From an uncultured Alphaproteobacteria bacterium (GTDB lineage: Bacteria; Pseudomonadota; Alphaproteobacteria; Rs-D84), in assembly GCA_944389265.1 (NCBI GenBank), contig CALXLS010000002.1, forward strand, positions 62,001 through 126,000: a stretch of 64,000 bases of DNA. The letters are read 5' to 3'. A program made the translations under genes and the position numbers. The notes below the pieces were generated by a model. The model was not told the origin of the DNA. It did no database searches and was given only the letters and a program-made list of their open reading frames with translations. Below are positions 54,295-62,659 of the stretch, one piece after another. Numbering within the stretch: position 1 is the stretch's first letter; every line of letters starts with the position of its first letter.

Positions 54295-54322
54295 TATATA
54301 TCACCTTCCTGATATAAGTCAA
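54295..54322 (-). promoter_or_regulatory. Promoter of LRR gene 3
   Basis: TTGACT, a 16-bp spacer ending TGA, and TATATA on the minus strand. Confidence 0.55.
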
Positions 54323-54330
54323 TAACCAGA

Positions 54331-54360
54331 AAAAAAATAAGGGCAACTGCCCCTATTTTT
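54331..54360 (-). terminator. Terminator of LRR gene 2
   Basis: GGGCA-GT-TGCCC core with a T run on the minus strand, adjacent to the stop codon. Confidence 0.8.
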
Positions 54361-55040
54361 TATAAAGTTTTTTGTTTTACCATTTTTCCATTTATTATTT
54401 GCAATTGTTTACCATATAAATCAACTAGTTCTTTGTATACAGGTGTATTATCGCAAACAAGATTTTTACAATGTTCTATATGATTTTCTACAGATGTTAA
54501 CTGATTGTTATTAGAACATTTATAATAATCTACCTTTTTCGGGCCATTTGCCAAAGTTCTTAATTCGTTAAAACTGCATTTAAAGTCTACAACTTCACGA
54601 GGAGCCCCCATTAAAGATTTTAATTTATTCATAGAACAATCATAAACACGAACCTTTTTCATACTACCGTCTAAAGATTCCAAATCATTATAACTGCAAA
54701 TAAATTCTTCTGCTTCTTGTGGTGCACCAACCAAATCTTTCAATCTGTTCCAAGAACAGTTATAAAATCTTGCTTTTTTTGGACCGTTTGCTAAAGACTG
54801 TAATTCATTAAAACTGCAGTCAAAGAGTTCTACACGTTCCGGGGCACCATTTAAACTTTTCAACATATTTCTAGAGCAATCGAAAGCCCCACAAACAGTA
54901 ACTTTAGATAAATCTGGCAGTTCTGTTAAATCCATATGAGACAAATCAATATTACCTTTTATAACAAAATTTTCGGGTAAGTTAAAAATGTCGTACTTAA
55001 CCCCATCTTGAACAAAATATCTTTTTTGCATATTTTTCAT
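54360..55040 (-). CDS. Leucine-rich-repeat protein (tandem copy 2)
   Basis: The 226-residue protein has a 60-residue cap followed by about seven 20-residue repeats of the form F/Y-x-C-S-x-N-x-L-x-x-L-x-G/N-(A/G)-P-x-x-V. The register resembles the LRRs of IpaH/SspH effectors (LxCSxNxLxxLP) but no E3 ligase domain is present. No signal peptide. It could act inside the cell or be delivered by a signal-independent secretion route. AAAGGA sets the start at 55040 and the longer frame to 55166 is rejected. Confidence 0.75.
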   Translation of the reverse strand: MKNMQKRYFVQDGVKYDIFNLPENFVIKGNIDLSHMDLTELPDLSKVTVCGAFDCSRNMLKSLNGAPERVELFDCSFNELQSLANGPKKARFYNCSWNRLKDLVGAPQEAEEFICSYNDLESLDGSMKKVRVYDCSMNKLKSLMGAPREVVDFKCSFNELRTLANGPKKVDYYKCSNNNQLTSVENHIEHCKNLVCDNTPVYKELVDLYGKQLQIINGKMVKQKTL

Positions 55041-55065
55041 ATAAAATCCTTTTTTTGACCGATAA

Positions 55066-55093
55066 TTTATAACATATAAAAAAGTATTGTCAA
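55066..55093 (-). promoter_or_regulatory. Promoter of LRR gene 2
   Basis: Perfect TTGACA, a 16-bp spacer and TATAAA. A second TTGACAAAAATATTTTT lies 19 bp upstream (55107-55112). Confidence 0.65.
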
Positions 55094-55133
55094 CAAAAAA
55101 TATTTTTGTCAATAAAAAATATGAAAACGAACT

Positions 55134-55161
55134 AAAAACAGAGGCAAAAGCCTCTGTTTTT
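55134..55161 (-). terminator. Terminator of LRR gene 1
   Basis: AAAACAGAGGC-TTTT-GCCTCTGTTTT on the minus strand. Confidence 0.88.
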
Positions 55162-55162
55162 G

Positions 55163-55843
55163 TCAACGAATTTTTGAGAGCATACTTATAACACCGTTTT
55201 TTATTTTAAGTTTTTCCCCGTAAATCCTTGAACGGCTATCAAAAATAGGGTTCTGATAGAACAATAACCTCATACAATCAGTAGGCATTCCGTGTAAAGT
55301 AAGCAGTTTATTATAAGAACAATTATATTTTTCTACTTTTTTTGGACCACCTTCCAAATTAACTAATTTATTACAAATACATATAAAACGTTCCAACTCT
55401 TCTGGTGCGCCACGTAAAGTTTCTAACTCATTAAAACTGCAATCGTAAATTAAGGCGGTATGCGGTCCATTTTCCAAAGATTTTAATTTATTCCAACTAC
55501 ATTTAAAAACTTTCACATCAACTGGTGCCCCATTTAAAGTTATTAAATCACAAATAGAACAATCATATTGTTTTGCTTTTTTTGGACCGTTTTCTAATGT
55601 TTTTAATTTATTTGAACTACAATTAAAGGTTTCTACGATTTCTGGTGCCCCTTTTAAATTTCCCAACTCATTTCTAGAACAATCAAAAATCCCATTAACT
55701 TGAACAGTAGATAAATCTGGTAATTCTTTTAACTCCATACCAGATATATCGATATTCCCATTTACGACAAAATTCCTTGGCAAATTAAAAATATCATATT
55801 TTTTACCATCCTGAATAAAATACCTTTTTTGTTCGTTTTTCAT
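55163..55843 (-). CDS. Leucine-rich-repeat protein (tandem copy 1)
   Basis: This 226-residue protein is the same length as copy 2 and shares its cap (KRYFIQDGKKYDIFNLP) and seven 20-residue Cys-containing repeats such as FNCSSNKLKTLENGPKK. The alternation of GAP-type and NGP-type repeats is kept in both copies, so the duplication copied the whole gene. AAAAGGA precedes the ATG. Own promoter and terminator. Function unknown; protein binding is the likely role of the repeat surface. Confidence 0.75.
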   Translation of the reverse strand: MKNEQKRYFIQDGKKYDIFNLPRNFVVNGNIDISGMELKELPDLSTVQVNGIFDCSRNELGNLKGAPEIVETFNCSSNKLKTLENGPKKAKQYDCSICDLITLNGAPVDVKVFKCSWNKLKSLENGPHTALIYDCSFNELETLRGAPEELERFICICNKLVNLEGGPKKVEKYNCSYNKLLTLHGMPTDCMRLLFYQNPIFDSRSRIYGEKLKIKNGVISMLSKIR

Positions 55844-55878
55844 GCCAAATCCTTTTAATAAAATAAGAATAATAAGAA

Positions 55879-55907
55879 TTTATACTAAAAATAGACAAAT
55901 AAGTCAA
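55879..55907 (-). promoter_or_regulatory. Promoter of LRR gene 1
   Basis: TTGACT, a 17-bp spacer and TATAAA; a TTGACAAAAA lies 15 bp further upstream. Confidence 0.6.
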
Positions 55908-55932
55908 CAAAATAAGATTTTTGTCAAAAAAA

Positions 55933-55958
55933 AAAAAAACAGGGTTTTACCCCTGTTT
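55933..55958 (-). terminator. ctpA terminator
   Basis: ACAGGG-GTAAAA-CCCTGT followed by a T run on the minus strand. Confidence 0.85.
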
Positions 55959-57403
55959 TATTTTTTATCTGACTTTTTATTTTCTTTATCTTTATTTTCT
56001 TCTTTTTTTATTTTTTTATCAACATCTTTCGACTCTACTTCATTGACAGAATTTTCTTCTAAATTCTGCTCAGATACCGGTTTTCTATTCTGCAACTTTG
56101 ACATTGCGATTACCATATCCATACCTCGTTGCAACTGATAATCCAAAGCATCTTTTTCTTCATCAGTTAATTCTTCGTCTTCATCGTCAGATTTCTTTTT
56201 ATCTTTTTCTTTTGAAGTTTCATTTTTCAAAGAATTTTTAAAAGAAGCTTCTGAATACATACTTTCTTTTTTCTCCAGGACCTCTACTTTACTCTGTAAA
56301 ACTTCTATATCTGGTGTAATTCCTTCATTCTGAATAGAACGTCCACTTGGTGTATAATAACGAGCAATTGTTATATGAATTGCGGTTCCGTCGCCCAACG
56401 GTTTCTGTTGCTGCACGCTACCCTTACCGAAACTTTGGCTTCCCATAACAAGCGCCCGTCCATTATCTTGTAAAGCACCAGCCACAATTTCAGACGCAGA
56501 CGCAGAACCATGATTTATCAAAACAACAACTGGTTTGCCGTTTGCAAGGTCACCTTCTTTTGCATATGTACGTTCAATATTAGTTTTTTCTCTACCTCTT
56601 GTCGAAACGATTTCCCCACCATCCAAGAAAGCGTCAGAAACTTCTATTGCCGCCGTCAGATAACCACCTGGATTATTGCGAACGTCTAAAACATATCCTA
56701 TAACATCTTTTTTCTCTAATTTTTCTATTGCCTCTTTCAGTTCTTTTGCGGTTGTGGCACCGAAATCAGATATTCTTATATAACCTATTTTTTCTGCATC
56801 TTCACCTGAATCGGCCAAAGATTTCACTTCATACTTTACAGAATCAACCTTTATTATTGCTCGTTTTAAAGTCAAGGTTTTCGGTTCTTTACCTTCTGAA
56901 ACAATTGTTAACTTTACTTTCGTACCAGGTCTGCCTTTCATCTTTTTAACAGCCTGATTTAAAGTCATATCAAAAACCTGTTCATCATCGATATGAGTAA
57001 TATAATCACCAGCCTTTATTCCTGCTTTATCGGCAGGTGTATCATCGATAGGTGAAATAACACGAACCGCCCCCCTATCACTTGTAATCTGTATCCCCAG
57101 GCCACCAAATTCACCATGAGATTTATCATTAAATTCCTTAAAGTCATCTGCCGACAAATACGAAGAGTGAGGATCCAAGGCACTCAACATACCGTTCATA
57201 GCGGCCTCTATCATCTTTTTTTCATCGGCTTCTTCCACGAAATTATCACGAGCAACCTCGAACACCAGAGCCAACTTTTTCAATTGTTCATAAATTTGTT
57301 CGTCTGTTAAATGTTCAATTGGTTCTTCTTTTTTAGATTTATCTGCCGCCACAGCCATAACTGGCATCAATAAAGCCACTAAAATCAACATCTTTTTTAA
57401 CAT
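55958..57403 (-). CDS. ctpA: C-terminal processing peptidase (S41 family)
   Basis: The 481-residue protein has a signal peptide (near VAA/AD), a PDZ domain (about 95-185: GGLGIQITSDRGAVRV), and an S41 protease domain with the catalytic Ser in HGSASASEI and Lys in SQSFGKGSVQQ. The tail is very acidic and Lys-rich, ending KKSDKK. Ctp proteases cleave periplasmic and wall-enzyme substrates. AAAGGA sets the start at 57403; the frame continues upstream without homology. In alphaproteobacteria it commonly adjoins envC, here 1.8 kb away. Confidence 0.92.
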   Translation of the reverse strand: MLKKMLILVALLMPVMAVAADKSKKEEPIEHLTDEQIYEQLKKLALVFEVARDNFVEEADEKKMIEAAMNGMLSALDPHSSYLSADDFKEFNDKSHGEFGGLGIQITSDRGAVRVISPIDDTPADKAGIKAGDYITHIDDEQVFDMTLNQAVKKMKGRPGTKVKLTIVSEGKEPKTLTLKRAIIKVDSVKYEVKSLADSGEDAEKIGYIRISDFGATTAKELKEAIEKLEKKDVIGYVLDVRNNPGGYLTAAIEVSDAFLDGGEIVSTRGREKTNIERTYAKEGDLANGKPVVVLINHGSASASEIVAGALQDNGRALVMGSQSFGKGSVQQQKPLGDGTAIHITIARYYTPSGRSIQNEGITPDIEVLQSKVEVLEKKESMYSEASFKNSLKNETSKEKDKKKSDDEDEELTDEEKDALDYQLQRGMDMVIAMSKLQNRKPVSEQNLEENSVNEVESKDVDKKIKKEENKDKENKKSDKK

Positions 57404-57516
57404 ACTAAATTCCTTTCCTGCAACAATTATAAATAAGATATGAATAACCATAAAACAAAAACAAGCGCCCCGCAACACGATTTTTATAAAAAACATACGA
57501 AAATCACTACAAAATA

Positions 57517-57544
57517 TTGACAAAATAAAATTAAGCACTATTAT
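57517..57544 (+). promoter_or_regulatory. Promoter of the Fic gene
   Basis: Perfect TTGACA, a 16-bp spacer and TATTAT; begins TTGACAAAATA as other accessory-gene promoters here. Confidence 0.65.
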
Positions 57545-57569
57545 TTTAATATAAAAAAATGGTTTGGGA

Positions 57570-58286
57570 ATGCAAAAAGACAAAGAAAGAATTGAAGAAA
57601 ACCGAAAGATAATAACCAGTTTATTATCTGGTGCCGGCACGCACAAACGTTTAAACAACGTAAACTGGCTACGTCACGAATTATCCTACACAGAACCCAA
57701 AACTCTTTTTTACATTCCAAATAGAGAACAACAACCTTATTTAGACTATAACTGTATGAAAAACATCGGTGAAGCCTATGATTACACAATTGAAAACTCA
57801 AACAAACAAATAGACGCCATAGAAATATGTAAAATACACAGTATTTTATGCACGGACACACATATCCAAGGCGGTTTATTTAGGACATCAGATAAAATAA
57901 TAGAAATAAAAATTAATGGCGAGCGTTTAAAAGCACCAGATTTTCATTTAATACCAACAATTTTAAACGAAATTGTTTTCAAGGTTAATGACCCCAAAAT
58001 TCCTGTATTGAATAAAGCGCTTGAACTACATTATGATTTAATAGCCTTGCAACCATTTGATGACTTTAACAAACGTACATCAAGATTAATTATGAATTGG
58101 TATTTGATACAAAACGGTTATAGACCTATTGTTTTCAATCAACCTACAGACAAACAAAAATACATTAATGCTATATCAGAAAGGGCAAAAGGAAACATAA
58201 AAGCATACAATAATTATATGTATGCTTGTATGATACGCACACAAAACGAGATAATAAAATTATTAAGAAAATCTAAAATTTTATAA
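57570..58286 (+). CDS. Fic-domain protein with degenerate active site
   Basis: Fic enzymes transfer AMP or other phosphates to proteins. The 238-residue protein has the Fic core: IHSILC, a GGLFRTSD flap region, the ALELHYDLI helix and the motif at 161-172. The canonical HPF-x-D/E-GNGR-x-x-R reads QPFDDFNKRTSR: catalytic His is Gln (Q161) and both Gly of the GNG loop are replaced, while N167 and R172 remain. AMPylation by the usual mechanism is unlikely. A TTG at 57564 is an alternative start. It is inserted between ctpA and the envC side on the opposite strand. Confidence 0.8.
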   Translation: MQKDKERIEENRKIITSLLSGAGTHKRLNNVNWLRHELSYTEPKTLFYIPNREQQPYLDYNCMKNIGEAYDYTIENSNKQIDAIEICKIHSILCTDTHIQGGLFRTSDKIIEIKINGERLKAPDFHLIPTILNEIVFKVNDPKIPVLNKALELHYDLIALQPFDDFNKRTSRLIMNWYLIQNGYRPIVFNQPTDKQKYINAISERAKGNIKAYNNYMYACMIRTQNEIIKLLRKSKIL

Positions 58287-58289
58287 AAA

Positions 58290-59210
58290 TTACTTTTTAA
58301 ACTGATTTTCTACCATAAACATATTCAGCATTTGCTTACGCATAAAGCTAATTTTTTCCAAATTATTATCCATACTTTTTTTATTTGCTGGGTTTACACG
58401 TAAATCATCTGCGGCCTTTATAAAACGCTTTAAAAAGACAACCATAATACGATACATCATAATATCTCTTAACAACTCGTTTTTTACGCCCGGCATAGTA
58501 TATAAATCTTTATTATGCAAATTCATATATATAACATAAACGCTTTTATAAATATCTAACTCTATCTGCAATGGTGCAAAAACATCATGATAAATAAATT
58601 TATACCCTGCCTCTGCGAAATCGATAAAAGACAATTTATTCTTATCCGCATCATACAAAACATTACCATAATTTAAATCACCATGCGACCAAGCCTGACG
58701 TGTTTCATACTCGAAACCACCAATAGCATCACGAATTCGTGCCATTTGCATAGTTTCTTTTTTTGTAAACCAAATAGACATCTTATTTTCGACGAAAGAA
58801 TCCAGCCTGTTAAATTTTATTTCATTAGAAATCTTATAAATTTCCATAGGTTTAACAGGTTTAGACTCATTCATATCAACCAGAAAACTACCGATAGAAT
58901 TAATTATTTCAAACTTTTGACGACGAGATAATTTATTATAAACAGCCTGAGTCAATGGTTCTCCGGGTGCTCTTTCTTCTAATATCTGAAATTCGTCATC
59001 ATTAACAAATCGCATAGCAGGAACATTATATACTGGGTTTCCTACTGCTCTAATTGCATCAATTGCCTCTTTCGTTTTGTGCTGCTTTACAAGCCATTCC
59101 TGTTTTTTTTCTTCTGTAAAGACCGGCAACGGACGCTTTAAAACAAAATCATCGCCGTAATAAACAGCGTAAGTTTCGCGACCATGATTATACTTAGTTA
59201 TATCTATCAT
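58290..59210 (-). CDS. Aminoglycoside-phosphotransferase-like kinase
   Basis: The 306-residue protein belongs to the APH/choline-kinase fold: a K in FVLKRPLP, the catalytic SHGDLNYGNVLYD (H-x-D-x4-N) and metal-binding FIDFAEAG. Such kinases phosphorylate small alcohols, sugars or antibiotics; the substrate cannot be told. An ATG at 59246 overlaps the -35 box, so I chose 59210, 7 nt after the -10 box: leaderless. Convergent with the Fic gene (3 bp apart). Confidence 0.75.
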   Translation of the reverse strand: MIDITKYNHGRETYAVYYGDDFVLKRPLPVFTEEKKQEWLVKQHKTKEAIDAIRAVGNPVYNVPAMRFVNDDEFQILEERAPGEPLTQAVYNKLSRRQKFEIINSIGSFLVDMNESKPVKPMEIYKISNEIKFNRLDSFVENKMSIWFTKKETMQMARIRDAIGGFEYETRQAWSHGDLNYGNVLYDADKNKLSFIDFAEAGYKFIYHDVFAPLQIELDIYKSVYVIYMNLHNKDLYTMPGVKNELLRDIMMYRIMVVFLKRFIKAADDLRVNPANKKSMDNNLEKISFMRKQMLNMFMVENQFKK

Positions 59211-59217
59211 ATTGACA

Positions 59218-59246
59218 AATATAGCAAAAAAACTATATTTTGTCAA
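59218..59246 (-). promoter_or_regulatory. Promoter of the APH-like gene, leaderless type
   Basis: Perfect TTGACA, a 17-bp spacer and TATATT, exactly 7 nt from the ATG. It lies in the gap after the envC stop. Confidence 0.8.
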
Positions 59247-59251
59247 GTATT

Positions 59252-60328
59252 TTAGTCTTCTTTAAATAAACGCGCGGGGTCAACGGCTTTATTTCCGCGT
59301 CTTACTTCCAAATACATTTCCGGTTTGTCTGGGTCCATTCGCCCGATAGGTTCACCCGCCAAGACCTCCTGTCCCAGCATAACATTTATAGCCCCCAAAT
59401 TCGTCATAACCGTATTATATCCATTTTTATGTGACATTATTACAACCTTTCCAAAGCCCTTAAAACTATCTGCAAATTTAACTTCGCCATCAGCAGGAGC
59501 CATAACAAGTGCATCCCCACGCACTTTTATACGCCACCCATCTGATTTTAGCCCCAACGCTGTTTTTTCACCGAAATGAACTACTACCCTACCACGAACA
59601 GGTTGATTAAGTTTACGGAAAGAAAACCTTGAATCTCCAGACATTTCAGAACTCCCGACACCTGCAGCCAACTCTGAAAGCGTTTTTGCGCGCGCAGATA
59701 GTTCACGCAATTTCTTTTGCAGTTCAGACTGTTGACTTCTTAATTTTTGGTTTTGCACAGAACGAGTACGTAAAAGTTTATCCAACTCATCTTTTTCAGA
59801 AGCATATCTTTTTGCAGTTCTATCTAACTTTTCTTTTTCTATTGCGCGTTGCTCTTTTATTTTCTCTAATTCTTTAATTTTTTCAGCTGCGCTTTTTATT
59901 TCTGTATCAAAACTATTAGCCGCCCCAGATAACACCGCAGAGGTCAAAACATACTCACGCATATTTTCAGAATCAAAATTCGGGTGCGCCGCAACAAACA
60001 AAATACTTGCCGCAGCATCGGCAATACGTCCCTGGTTTTGTTTCAGAGACCTTTCTAATTCTGCTTTCTGAACATCTAACTCTTTTATTTTCTTTACAAC
60101 GGCACCGCGTTGTTCTTCCAAATCACTAACTTTATCCGCGGCCTTAACTAATTTCTTTTTTGTATCGGCGACATCCTTGTCAGAAGTCTTTACTTGTTGT
60201 TCCAACTTCTTATTTTGTTGTTCTGTTTTTTTTATCTGTGCTTGGATTTGTGAAAGTTCACTGGTGGCGCAAACTGGTTGCGCCACCATAACAAACAGCA
60301 AAGAAAAGACGACACAAAGTTTCTTCAT
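59252..60328 (-). CDS. envC: EnvC-like murein hydrolase activator (degenerate LytM)
   Basis: The 358-residue protein has a signal peptide (near VCA/TS), a long coiled coil (about 25-235) and a C-terminal LytM domain. The domain keeps its fold motifs (GDALVMAPADGEV, GQEVLAGEPIG) but the zinc ligands H-x3-D and H-x-H are replaced (GWRIKVR; MYLEVR), as in EnvC activators. It likely activates an amidase at division. Its start overlaps the tyrS stop by one base (TAATG). Confidence 0.88.
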   Translation of the reverse strand: MKKLCVVFSLLFVMVAQPVCATSELSQIQAQIKKTEQQNKKLEQQVKTSDKDVADTKKKLVKAADKVSDLEEQRGAVVKKIKELDVQKAELERSLKQNQGRIADAAASILFVAAHPNFDSENMREYVLTSAVLSGAANSFDTEIKSAAEKIKELEKIKEQRAIEKEKLDRTAKRYASEKDELDKLLRTRSVQNQKLRSQQSELQKKLRELSARAKTLSELAAGVGSSEMSGDSRFSFRKLNQPVRGRVVVHFGEKTALGLKSDGWRIKVRGDALVMAPADGEVKFADSFKGFGKVVIMSHKNGYNTVMTNLGAINVMLGQEVLAGEPIGRMDPDKPEMYLEVRRGNKAVDPARLFKED

Positions 60329-61545
60329 TAGTTCTTTTTTATAACTCGCAAGAACGTCTTTTTACCCTTTTGAACTATAATTTCTTCTGCGGGCTGTACT
60401 TCAGATTTCCAGTCTGTCACTTTTTCACCATTAATCTGAATTCCCCCCTGCTCCACCATACGTCTTGCCTCGGACTTAGAAGCGAACAAATTTGACGCGA
60501 CCAAGAAATCCAACACTCCCATATTTCCGTTCATATCAACATCAACTGTTGGCATATTTTCAGAATTTCCACCACCACCGAACAGTGCCGCTGCAGATTC
60601 TTCTGCCTGTTTTGCGGCATCGCGACCATGCGCAATTTCTGTTGCAGCAAAAGCCAAAATTTTCTTTGCTTCGTTTAGTTCTGCCCCCTGTAATTTTGAA
60701 AGTCTTTCAATTTCATCCAGTGGTATTTCTGTAAATATCTTCAAGAACTTTTCTACTAAATCATCGGGTGTATTACGGAAATATTGATAATATTCATAAG
60801 GAGACGTTTTTTCTTCGTTAACCCAAACCGCATTTCCTGCAGACTTACCAATTTTTTCACCCTTAGAATCAGTTATTAATGCCGTAGAAAGAACAAATGC
60901 TTCTTTACCAAGTTTCTTTCTTATTAACTCGACCCCCATGATACTATTTCCCCACTGGTCTGCACCACAAAACTGCAATATACAATTATATTTTTTATAT
61001 AAAGTTAAAAAATCAACGGCTTGGAAAGTCATATAGTTAAATTCCAAGAAAGTCATACCATTATCCAAGCGACGTTTTACGCTTTCCATAGACAACATTC
61101 TGGGTACAGTAAAATCCGTACCAAACTCTGTTAAGAAGCCAAGATGGTCATACCCCTTCATCCAATCATAATTATCAACCATGATAGCATCAGAATCACC
61201 GTCACCGAATTTTATAAATTTTGATATAGATTTACGCAAACCTGCACAATTTTTTTCTATTTGTTCATCTGTTAACATCGGTCGACCTTTATCGCGTCCC
61301 GAAGGGTCACCTATACGCCCTGTTGCACCACCGACCAAAGTAATAGGTTTATGCCCATATTTTTGGAACCAACGCATTAACATCAAAGAAGCCAAATGCC
61401 CGACATGTAAAGAATCACCAGTAGGATCGGTTCCCCAATACCCAACAATACGACCAGAATTTAAAGCATCATTTAACCCATCCATATTTGATGCTTGATT
61501 TAAGAATCCACGTGCTTCTAATTCTTGTAAAAGTTCATTTTTCAT
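60328..61545 (-). CDS. tyrS: Tyrosyl-tRNA synthetase
   Basis: The 405-residue class I enzyme charges tRNA-Tyr. The HIGH box is HVGH (47-50), the tyrosine pocket shows QFCGADQWGN, and KMSKS appears as KIGKS. A C-terminal S4 domain (about 340-400) binds tRNA. AAAGGA precedes the ATG. Coupled to envC downstream. Confidence 0.96.
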   Translation of the reverse strand: MKNELLQELEARGFLNQASNMDGLNDALNSGRIVGYWGTDPTGDSLHVGHLASLMLMRWFQKYGHKPITLVGGATGRIGDPSGRDKGRPMLTDEQIEKNCAGLRKSISKFIKFGDGDSDAIMVDNYDWMKGYDHLGFLTEFGTDFTVPRMLSMESVKRRLDNGMTFLEFNYMTFQAVDFLTLYKKYNCILQFCGADQWGNSIMGVELIRKKLGKEAFVLSTALITDSKGEKIGKSAGNAVWVNEEKTSPYEYYQYFRNTPDDLVEKFLKIFTEIPLDEIERLSKLQGAELNEAKKILAFAATEIAHGRDAAKQAEESAAALFGGGGNSENMPTVDVDMNGNMGVLDFLVASNLFASKSEARRMVEQGGIQINGEKVTDWKSEVQPAEEIIVQKGKKTFLRVIKKN

Positions 61546-61610
61546 CTATAAAATCCTTTTATGCAAATGATACCAAAGAATAATCCACCTTGCAACTTTT
61601 AGCAGGAATA

Positions 61611-61640
61611 AAAAATCCGGCATTGTATGCCGGATTTTTT
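61611..61640 (-). terminator. tsf terminator
   Basis: AAAAATCCGGCAT-ACA-ATGCCGGATTTTT, a 13-bp stem with a T run. Confidence 0.92.
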
Positions 61641-61667
61641 ATAAGTCTTATTTATACAGAATATAAA

Positions 61668-62537
61668 TTAGCCCAGCATTTTGGCAACTTCGTCTGCCAA
61701 GTTGTCTTCGCGTTTTTGAATACCTTCACCCAAAACGTAATAAGCGAAACCGGCCAATTTACCACCTGCTTCTTCAACAATTTGTTTTACTGTTTTAGAA
61801 GGGTCCATAACGAATGGCTGTTCTTCCAAAACTGTTTCTGCATAATATTTCTGAATACGACCGTTTACCATTTTTTCAACGACCTGTTCTGGTTTACCAG
61901 CAGTTGCACCAGATTCAATAAAGACTTTCTTTTCACGTTCAACTGCCGCCGGGTCAACATCCGCGATTGTCATAAATTCAGGTTTATTTGCGGCGATATG
62001 CATTGCTATTTTATTACCAATTTCATCAATTTTTTCAGAATCACCGTTAATTGCAACTGCAACACCAATCTGCCCCATACCAGGAACCAAAGCATTGTGA
62101 ATATATGTGTAAATATGATCACCAGAAACTTTTGCGATACGACGCAAGTTCATATTTTCACCAATTGTTGAAATAGTTGCAGCAATATCATCTTTTACTG
62201 CAGCCAATGTTGCATCAAAATCACCTTTTAATTCCAAAGCCTTTTCTGCAACATCTGCAACTAACTTTTGGAATTTATCATTTTTAGCAACAAAATCTGT
62301 TTCTGCGTTCAATTCAACAACGCAACCCAAATTATCACATTTTACAACAGTTACCAAACCAGAAGCAGCAACGCGACCTGCTTTTGAAGCGGCCTTTACA
62401 ATGCCTTTCTGACGCAACCAATCGGCAGCAGCCTCAATATCGCCATTATTTTCAATTAAGGCCTTTTTACAGTCCATCATACCTGCTGATGTTTTTTCAC
62501 GCAATTCTTGAATCAATTTTGCTGTTATTTCTGCCAT
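61668..62537 (-). CDS. tsf: Elongation factor Ts
   Basis: EF-Ts recycles EF-Tu by nucleotide exchange. The 289-residue protein has the N-terminal UBA-like segment (LREKTSAGMMDCKKAL), the conserved TDFVAKN and the dimerisation region. GGGAG precedes the ATG. It follows rpsB after 122 bp, the usual order, with a long inverted repeat between them. Confidence 0.97.
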   Translation of the reverse strand: MAEITAKLIQELREKTSAGMMDCKKALIENNGDIEAAADWLRQKGIVKAASKAGRVAASGLVTVVKCDNLGCVVELNAETDFVAKNDKFQKLVADVAEKALELKGDFDATLAAVKDDIAATISTIGENMNLRRIAKVSGDHIYTYIHNALVPGMGQIGVAVAINGDSEKIDEIGNKIAMHIAANKPEFMTIADVDPAAVEREKKVFIESGATAGKPEQVVEKMVNGRIQKYYAETVLEEQPFVMDPSKTVKQIVEEAGGKLAGFAYYVLGEGIQKREDNLADEVAKMLG

Positions 62538-62570
62538 TGTGTTTCTCCCATAATTTATATTTTTATCAGA

Positions 62571-62618
62571 TGTACGAACGTTATTAATTACAAAATTTAG
62601 TAATCAATAACGTGTACA
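62571..62618 (-). promoter_or_regulatory. Long stem-loop between rpsB and tsf
   Basis: ACGTTATTGATTAC (minus strand, 62600-62613) pairs with GTAATTAATAACGT (62578-62591) over 14 bp with one G-U wobble, and a further TGTAC/GTACA extends it past a two-base bulge. No T run follows, so it may be an RNase processing or partial-attenuation site. Confidence 0.55.
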
Positions 62619-62659
62619 CCACATTCAATAACCAACATATAAAAATATATGCTAATTAA

